The position numbers and the translations under genes are program-made. Source: Spongilla lacustris (lineage: Eukaryota > Porifera > Demospongiae > Spongillida > Spongillidae). Taken from it: 64,000 bases of DNA. Shown here one piece after another: positions 58,501 through 64,000 of this stretch. Location: contig OX442436.1 in NCBI GenBank assembly GCA_949361645.1, forward strand, positions 4,418,087 to 4,482,086, read 5' to 3'. A model generated the notes under the pieces. It saw only the letters and a list, made by a program, of their open reading frames with translations. It did no database searches and had not been told where the DNA came from. Each line of letters opens with the position of its first letter. Position 1 is the stretch's first letter.

Positions 58501-58981
58501 TGTTGTTCATGATTTTGGGGTTTGTGCTTATGCCATAAACTAATAAGTGCACTAAATGTACATGTAGAACAACTTAGGTCACTAAACGTCATATAACAGC
58601 GCCACAGTTTTTAGAATGAAGGTATATGTGTAGCTTACCAAAGTATACGATAACAGTATTTATAGCAGTCATAGCAAGATGGAACAAACTATAAGACAAA
58701 GTGTCCAAAAATGGAATGATAGAAGTATGTACAATATTTTAATTCATGGCTACATTTTTTGGCAGATATTTTTGTGAATTTGACTGGCAAAAAGATGTGG
58801 TCACAATTCGGCAATCAGAACGGCTGACAAAGTTTGACAAATGGTGGCTTTCTAAGCCAATGTGTATTGAAGGTAAATCATTTTATTTGTCACTGGTTGC
58901 AAACAATGTTTTTTTTCCCCTTTGCCTATGAAGATCCATTTGATTTGAACCACAATCTGGGACAACCAGTATCTAGTCAAA
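39971..58981 (+). CDS. Terminal uridylyltransferase, TUT4/TUT7-like (3' end not found)
   Basis: Twenty-six in-phase exons: 39971-40036, 40097-40207, 40506-40692, 40784-40884, 41743-41785, 41938-42016, 42075-42111, 42294-42383, 42669-42782, 43089-43237, 43332-43462, 44126-44176, 47349-48178, 48830-48880, 50006-50135, 50224-50310, 51243-51337, 52968-53025, 53724-53793, 54469-54505, 55828-55917, 56630-56743, 56885-56974, 57278-57345, 58766-58872 and 58934-58981. They give 1,011 codons. Order: C2H2 finger (FYCTCCC...HRNSRKH), inactive N-terminal NTase (LFGSSQTRFALTTSDVN; Asn replaces the second Asp) and PAP-associated domain, a 276-codon acidic linker, half a zinc knuckle (CLTCKKLNH), then the active NTase (LFGSSKNGFGVKSSDLDL; Asp codons 51299, 51305 and 54482) and its PAP-associated domain to DPFDLNHNLGQPVSS. 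TUT4/7 add uridines to pre-let-7 and mRNA tails. C-terminal zinc knuckles are not located and probably lie beyond 59 kb. Confidence 0.93.
40949..41473. repeat. 24-bp minisatellite, about 22 copies
   Basis: Unit GCATGCCTGATGGAATCCAC plus four variable bases, in the TUT intron after exon 4. The unit length is divisible by three and lacks stops in most frames, so open frames on both strands span the array. One continues from TUT exon 4 without using its donor (MPDGIHTC repeats). Confidence 0.95.
42491..42546. repeat. Perfect 27-bp inverted repeat with 2-nt spacer
   Basis: Arms GTATGCCTTACATCAATTTT plus seven bases and the exact complement, separated by TG. It lies in the TUT intron between exons 8 and 9. 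Confidence 0.9.
43463..43517. repeat. (GT)n microsatellite at a splice donor
   Basis: The GT run begins exactly at the donor of TUT exon 11 (GTTGAAG|gtgtgt), so the intron opens with about 27 GT units. Confidence 0.95.
44623..44747. mobile_element. Small MITE-like hairpin
   Basis: Outer arms CTCAACAA / TTGTTGAG and inner arms CGACCTAGCG / CGCTAGGTCG enclose a second stem (GTTAAGGACGTT / AACGTCCTA). The 125-bp unit folds end to end. It lies in the long TUT intron after exon 12. Confidence 0.65.
44748..47348. other. Long TUT intron segment, low complexity
   Basis: Contains poly-G/poly-C runs (45526-45541, 45556-45569, 46239-46256, 46485-46499 and 47010-47029). No exon with splice support was found, although open frames occur at 45823-45434 (minus) and 46682-46909 (plus). 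Confidence 0.5.
49167..49373. mobile_element. MITE-like inverted repeat
   Basis: Left arm GCTCCCATCACCAATACAAC and right arm TGTTGTATTGGGGTGTATGG are near complements over about 40 bp. The ~207-bp unit lies in the TUT intron before exon 15. Confidence 0.65.
50392..50729 (-). mobile_element. Dispersed element, copy B
   Basis: The reverse complement of this stretch matches 59232-59465 over about 240 bp, including CTTTCAAAGCTGCTGGTACT. On its other side it ends at 50703-50727 with TTTTTCTGACTGGTACTGTA, a TIR-like terminus ending in TA. It lies in the TUT intron after exon 16. Confidence 0.7.
51505..52581. mobile_element. Outer TA-flanked TIR element
   Basis: The left end CAGTACGCGTCCAAAAAAGT and the complement of the right end CAGTATACATCAATAAAAAG run into a shared GTTGG(C/T)(A/G)CCA. 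TA flanks both ends (51503-51504, 52582-52583), as for Tc1/mariner-type elements. A second element occupies its interior. Confidence 0.75.
51812..52548. mobile_element. Inner fold-back TA-flanked element
   Basis: The left end CAGTGCTTATCATAAAGAGA and right end TCTCTTTGTGATAAGCACTG are near complements, flanked by TA (51810-51811 and 52549-52550). Arms of about 340 bp run almost to the centre, including a shared TTTTGTACTC and CATGTCCATGA segment. It is inserted within the 51505-52581 element. Confidence 0.82.
56037..56070 (+). mobile_element. Possible single TIR-like end
   Basis: CAGTGCTAGTCCATAAAAAG followed by TTTCC resembles the ends at 51505 and 50727 and is preceded by TA. No matching opposite end was identified, so the element may be truncated. 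Confidence 0.4.
58082..58106. repeat. Poly-C tract
   Basis: Homopolymer C run in the TUT intron between exons 24 and 25. Confidence 0.9.
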
Positions 58982-59231
58982 GTATGTTTTTCATTTTGTT
59001 AAGTGTTGTGTTTCTTGTGTTGTGAATTGATTGCAAAATAAGGATATTTTATGCTACTAAATAACTGAGGATTGATATGGCAAAGCTTTATGCAACTACA
59101 TGTACATGTAATTGGTTATTGGTCACACCAAATTAACTCATCTTTAATTTAACTGGCTCTTCATTGTATTAATGAAGAATGGCCTTACCAGTGTGTTCTG
59201 TTATGTAATGTATCAGTAGTGGCACATGTAA

Positions 59232-59470
59232 AGGGTTAAGCGCAATACGTCTCTGCGCTAACTACACATATCAGCATTGCCATGATAACATGGCGCACAA
59301 TGTATGTAATTCTTTCAAAGCTGCTGGTACTTGTGTTCATGTGACAAAGCGGCCAAATTCTACTACACAAACTATGCGCTCAATGTTCACGAGAACTTCA
59401 CTACTCAGTACCCGTAGCTATGGTGTTATGCTATGTAGCTACACCGCGATAATTATTGTTGGTACCAAGT
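59232..59470 (+). mobile_element. Dispersed element, copy A
   Basis: Similar to the reverse complement of 50392-50640. Both copies encode, in one frame, a stretch containing SFKAAGTCV followed by TK(W/R)PN. On the right, a TTATTGTTGGTACCAAGTAT motif (59452-59471) recurs inverted at 59893-59913, bracketing about 420 bp. A TTTTTCTGACTGGTACTGTA terminus lies at 59939-59958. Confidence 0.65.
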
Positions 59471-60346
59471 ATTAATTAACCTTAATTTTTATAGTCCACA
59501 GATGATGTATTTTAACATCATATAATATTTAGAGATAAGGGGTTTATGGGAAATTTTCAATCAAATTATTCAGGATGGAAAAAAAGAACTAATATTTAAG
59601 CACATATAAAACTTACTAAAAGTTAGAGATATAAAGAAAATTGCACTATTCTCCTAATTGTTTACCTAGCCTAATCATAATGACGTTTATTAACCTAATT
59701 TTGGATCTTGAATATGTGGGTGTTGATTTTAAAATCACTAGGTTACTTGTGTTAAGATGCATTAGAACAACTTAGCAACTTAAAAATATGCACACTGCTA
59801 CAAAAATTGCTAAAGCATGGACTATGACTGCACGATATTATTAATAGTCATTGTTAATGTAAAGTATATTTTAATTAAATTATTAAAGTTCAATAATACT
59901 TGGTACCAACAATAAACTGCACAGAATGTAGGGAAACTTTTTCTGACTGGTACTGTAAATCAAAACCTTCTGTATCAAGAAGATGATTGGTGGGATGTAG
60001 GATTGGTGGTGCAAAAAGCAACAAAACAAGAAACAGTATGTTACAGTGAGGTTTGGTAGGATCCTACAACTATAACAGTCGTACATTAGGCTTCTTTGCA
60101 AATTTAGGACTGTTACAGTGATATAGCGATTGGTTTTAAACCTGGCAGCACAATAGTATACAATATTTCCTAGCTTGTTCACGATTGCTAAAGCTTGGAC
60201 TCTGTGTATTCGTTGCAATGTATAGTGCGCTTGAATTTGTCTTATTGGTATCAGGTAAGCTCAGGAGCCAAGCTTGGCCTCCTTCGTATATGCTTTGCTG
60301 CTCTTTGTATTTTATTGATACCTTTGTTATTTTTCAGATATCTTAA

Positions 60347-60861
60347 CCTTTAGTCCCCCGGTGAACCGCCTAACCCGTTATGCACACTAACCTAACCAGT
60401 TAGGCCGTTTATCGTCCACTTTTTCCTTCTTCCTGATTTCCCTCATCATTCTCATCAACCTCCTCACATTCACTAGCTATGGAATCTAATCGAGCTCAAC
60501 TCTTTCACTTCCTCCCCCCTCGCTTAGCCTTCGCAGAACCAGGTATCGCTATCCCCCACTCCTTCTCTTCTGTTCACGTGCCATTGCTCCATTTGACATG
60601 TAATCTTCTTTGGGACCAATCCAGTCACTTCTACCATCTTTCCTTGCTTTTTGGAGTTTTTTTTTTGCGATATATCCATCTACATCAGCACCGTTTGCCA
60701 GTGCACCATTTTATCCACTCGAACTTTGACACTTTGTACCACCGCATTGGTTTACATAATCACGAACAACGGTTGAAAACCAAACAAGTGGTATCCCACT
60801 TTTGAAAAATGCTAAGCCGGTTAGTCATTTGCATAACCCGTTATGCATCGGGGGATTAGGG
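60347..60861. mobile_element. piggyBac-like MITE with TTAA target site
   Basis: TTAA at 60343-60346 and 60862-60865 flank the unit. The ends read CCTTTAGTCCCCCGGTG and, complemented, CCCTAATCCCCCGATG. A subterminal GTTATGCA motif is inverted at both ends. The TTAA duplication and C-rich ends fit the piggyBac pattern. An open frame of about 100 codons (60479-60805) shows no transposase resemblance. Confidence 0.72.
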
Positions 60862-61877
60862 TTAAACTCAGAGTTTTCCTTGTTAACAAGCTGTGCTCAT
60901 TGGCTTGGTCACTCTGCTCGTCTGTCACATCTTTCAAACATGTTAGCACAATTTCTGCAGCTGCACAGTACGTTAATTGTGCGTAGCCAGGCAACAGTAG
61001 CATGTGTGATGTCATATTGCTATTGATATTATGAATTAGCACCTGCTGGAGTTATTTCGTGGCATTTCATCACCAGCTAACGATTGTACATCTTATCTGT
61101 ATGAAAATACATGTTTGGAATTAAAATGGTACAATCTTTTCGTCTTACGACGTTCCTGTCGCAAGTTACACGTGATGGAAGCAAGGAGACGAAAATTAAA
61201 TGGTGGAATTTTGGTGCCTACTTGTTGCTCCTTATAAACGGCACAGTCCCACGAACCGCATTGTATGTGTATATCTGTCATATCTTTGATGGATTATATG
61301 CAAGCAGGCGAGTAAAGGCAAATCTCTTCAGTATAATCAGTACATCAATTGTTTCCAGCAGTACATGTATGCTGGCTCCGGCATATCTCCATTCTGGCAA
61401 CTTCTTAAGACATCAGTACACAAGTTGTGCTGCCAAATAAAAGCTCTTTGATAACTCAGCGTGTAACCCTAAATAGATATTGAGAGCATTTGTTGAAGTT
61501 TGTCAGTCAGAAGTGACATTTATCAAACTTCAATCATTCTGAACGAAAAGTGTAGATTTAATTAGGGGTGTTCTAGATTGTTAGATCCACCACTGCTATT
61601 TTCAGTCCTACCTATAACAATAAAATTTGTCTAACATATTCAATAATCAATTATTTTGCACTCCAGTGTACAAACTGTCCTACATTTAGATGAGTGCTGT
61701 TCTACGTGTACGACAATGGGCTGGTAGAATAGACATTGGAAGTGTTCATTCCACTTATGGTATGCATTTTATTGCAGTGAGGCAGTACATATTAAAACGG
61801 TTTCAGGATGCACTTTCATATCACTCATCAGCGATGGATATATGGCAAAACATAGTGAGTATACTGTTGTTTAGCTT

Positions 61878-61975
61878 GTTAACACCTGGAGATTATGACT
61901 TGCACATATTAACCTTTAATCTCCAGGCAGCGGTCCTAGATCTAGGATCGCTACGGTCCTAGATCTAGGACCACC
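61878..61975. repeat. Clustered palindromes
   Basis: ACCTGGAGATTA (61884-61895) and TAATCTCCAGG (61917-61927) form one stem. It is followed by two copies of the palindrome TCCTAGATCTAGGA (61934-61947 and 61958-61971). Confidence 0.75.
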
Positions 61976-63105
61976 ATATTACAGCTTCGATATTAATTGA
62001 AATAAACATTGTATTTTCTAACTTAATATTTTATTATTAGCTCCAATCATATTTGGATAAATATTAGTTAAGAAGAAAGCTTTATAGTAATTCGTTTATT
62101 TTCTAATATGATTGCATCAGAATGAGTTTATTGCAAAAAATGGTGAAAAAAGTGACGAATGTTAATCGGTTACTTATTTTTGCTTGTAACTTCACATCCA
62201 TATGTGCTCTATTTCAGGGGAACTTTGGTAAAACACTGCCCTATAACTTTACTCTGACTTATGCAAACATTATGCTTCAAACATTATATATGATGAGATA
62301 AACAAATTAGGTTTGAGTGATATCTATAAATGAATGCATTTACATGAAGAGCAAAATTAGCATTCAGGAGGAGAATTTTTATAATTGACCTAGCCAGATC
62401 CCATCCTGTATGGTACTGCTAGTTAGTGCTCTTTTCTCAAATTAATTAATCAATTAAATGTTGTGATTTTAATATGCAAGTTTTATGAATTAAGAGTGAA
62501 ATGGAGGAGAAGGATGGAGATTGAAGATGGAGCTGGGCTTCCATACCTGCCAGAATGAATTTTAGCACCCATTCTCATGTTTCTTTTGTATATAATACAT
62601 ATTTAGTAGCTTCTGTAGTAATTTGTGTGTGTGTTTGTGTGTTATTGTATGTATTTCATGTTATTATTATATTATTATTTAAAATAAATAAATAAATAAA
62701 TTATAAAGTTAAACATGGACTTTAATAAACATTTCATAAAAGCAATAATCTAATGTAACATATATAGTTTGTAAACAAATTAGGATTTAACCCTTTCTCG
62801 CCACTGAAAATGCGAAAATAGATACCTGCCAATACCAGCACTATAAGTGATTTACATGCATTTTGTGTTTACATTTTAGTTTAATGATATCAAATATTGT
62901 TCGAATATAATGAATACAATTATCAGTTAATCAGATGTTATATAATGTTGTTCAGTGGTTTTTAGTGGCTAACATCTTGTAAGGTGTATTTTTAATACTG
63001 ATAGACAAAGCAAGTATTGAAAACTGTGGTACTATTGTGTTTGTAGCAAAATTGATGCAACCAACACGCAGAAGCATTTCAAATTAGGTTGCTTTTTCTT
63101 TTTTC

Positions 63106-63166
63106 TTTCCTTCAGATGAATACTACATAAAAAAATTTTTTAAATGTAATATTCATCTGAAGGAAA
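63106..63166. repeat. Near-perfect 61-bp palindrome
   Basis: Left arm TTTCCTTCAGATGAATACTA and its complement, with AAAAAAATTTTTT at the centre and a single mismatch in the stem. Confidence 0.85.
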
Positions 63167-64000
63167 TTTCTATTGATCCTGCCCAGGGGAATCAACCACA
63201 CATTCCTTGGCCAATTCTCTTTAGATACCCAGCAACAGAATTATAATTACCTAAACCTGGTGTATCATGCAATGATAGGCATGGCAACAACATTGGGGCA
63301 AATCAATGGATGTATAGATACCAAGGAACGTGTTTTGAAGGTTGAATTCATCAAATTGCAGGGATTGTGGACATTAAACAACCTTCTGAAGCTCTGAAAT
63401 TGAGTAAATTTGAGCTAATGGATCAAAAATGCAATGGACTTGTACGTAATATTGGCACGACATGCATGATGCCATAATTAATGCAGTTAGACTAAACTTG
63501 AACAGTTCCTCAGTTCTTCAAATAAACAAGTGATAGGCCACTTTTTGGTTGTACAGCCAATTGGCCCAATACCCATGCAAACAGCCCTTTTGTATAGAGA
63601 CATTCAATACTACTGACTCGCTATACAATAATGTTATTCTGTGCATGCATGGCGGCACTGTAGAGTATCTGCTGCACTGTGCCACTTCCTCCTACAACTT
63701 CAGCAATACCATGCCCTTCCCCCTAAGTAGTCTGGCTGTGGTGGTCATTCTCCATTTCGTCCCTAAACGTAACAAGATTATGCGAAAGTAATTCCATATC
63801 GCAAGAACCACGCCCCCCGTTTATACAAACCCGTTCCCTTTGATCGCTTCTCTTGTCGGCTCCTCATTACTACTGAGGGCGCTGTAGCTTTCCTTGTGAC
63901 TAGTAGAGGCCTCTGAACAACCTTATTCAGCATTCTCACAGAGATCACACCTCTTCTGCTTATTGTACCGCCCGATCTCTCCAGCTAAGCCGTCTTTATG

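Larger units (their letters stand above)
58982..64000. other. No gene recognised; transposon-rich
   Basis: Follows the last TUT exon I can place. The expected next coding segment, an FIMKAF-like helix after the PAP-associated domain, was not found. Either the intron continues past the window or the gene ends differently. Contains the elements and palindromes listed separately. Confidence 0.45.

Noticed and set aside
60479..60805. 108-codon ORF
   Set aside because: It lies entirely inside the piggyBac-like MITE and resembles no protein family.
61682..61962. Open frame beginning at 61690, considered as a TUT C-terminal exon
   Set aside because: It does not match the expected sequence after the PAP-associated domain, and phase after 58981 was not satisfied convincingly.

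Overview
This window is eukaryotic nuclear DNA, almost certainly from an animal. The genes are split by canonical GT/AG introns, and exon phases join correctly across splice sites. Several products belong to animal families (membralin, a TUT4/7-type terminal uridylyltransferase, a forkhead factor). Introns range from under 50 bp to several kb and are packed with simple repeats, minisatellites and short transposons, and the octamer TACATGTA is strikingly common. Two genes (a ZIFL-like MFS transporter and a Nudix/DUF4743 hydrolase) are familiar from plants and fungi. With the mix of element relics, this suggests an early-branching invertebrate, perhaps a sponge. That is inference only, because no marker gene proves it.

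Layout, left to right. (1) 149-2848, minus: MFS transporter, N-terminal half plus TM7; the rest lies left of the window. (2) 3135-4700: a terminal-inverted-repeat element with a second, hAT-like element inserted inside it, the inner one having a perfect 8-bp target duplication. (3) 6011-15305, minus: membralin (TMEM259), almost complete; one or more exons fall in or near a 200-base assembly gap. (4) 15421-22025, plus: complete eight-exon Nudix hydrolase, head to head with membralin (115 bp between start codons). Its sixth intron holds a long minisatellite and a 1.25-kb fold-back element. (5) 22451-23415, minus: complete four-exon forkhead protein with an FOXN-like domain and a changed recognition helix. 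(6) 23.4-30.2 kb: mobile DNA, including a 1.75-kb fold-back element with a 162-codon ORF and a TIR element carrying a broken retroelement gene. (7) 30253-37991, plus: coiled-coil protein with 21 coding heptads leading into two tandem subtilisin-like domains, the first catalytically dead and the second apparently intact. A decayed RING gene and two doubtful minus-strand exons lie in its large intron. (8) 39971-58981 and beyond, plus: TUT4/7-like uridylyltransferase, 26 exons located, 3' end not found. (9) 59-64 kb: no gene recognised; small transposons and palindromes.

The genes do not form an operon or a shared pathway. Each is an independent unit except the membralin/Nudix pair, which must share an upstream region. 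Membralin acts in the endoplasmic reticulum, TUT in RNA tailing, the forkhead protein in transcription, the MFS protein in membrane transport and the Nudix enzyme in nucleotide-type substrate hydrolysis. The best candidate for something undescribed is the heptad-repeat/tandem-subtilase protein. The fold-back transposon family with internal ORFs comes next. All exon models were read by eye from splice signals and family resemblance; no alignment or database search was run.
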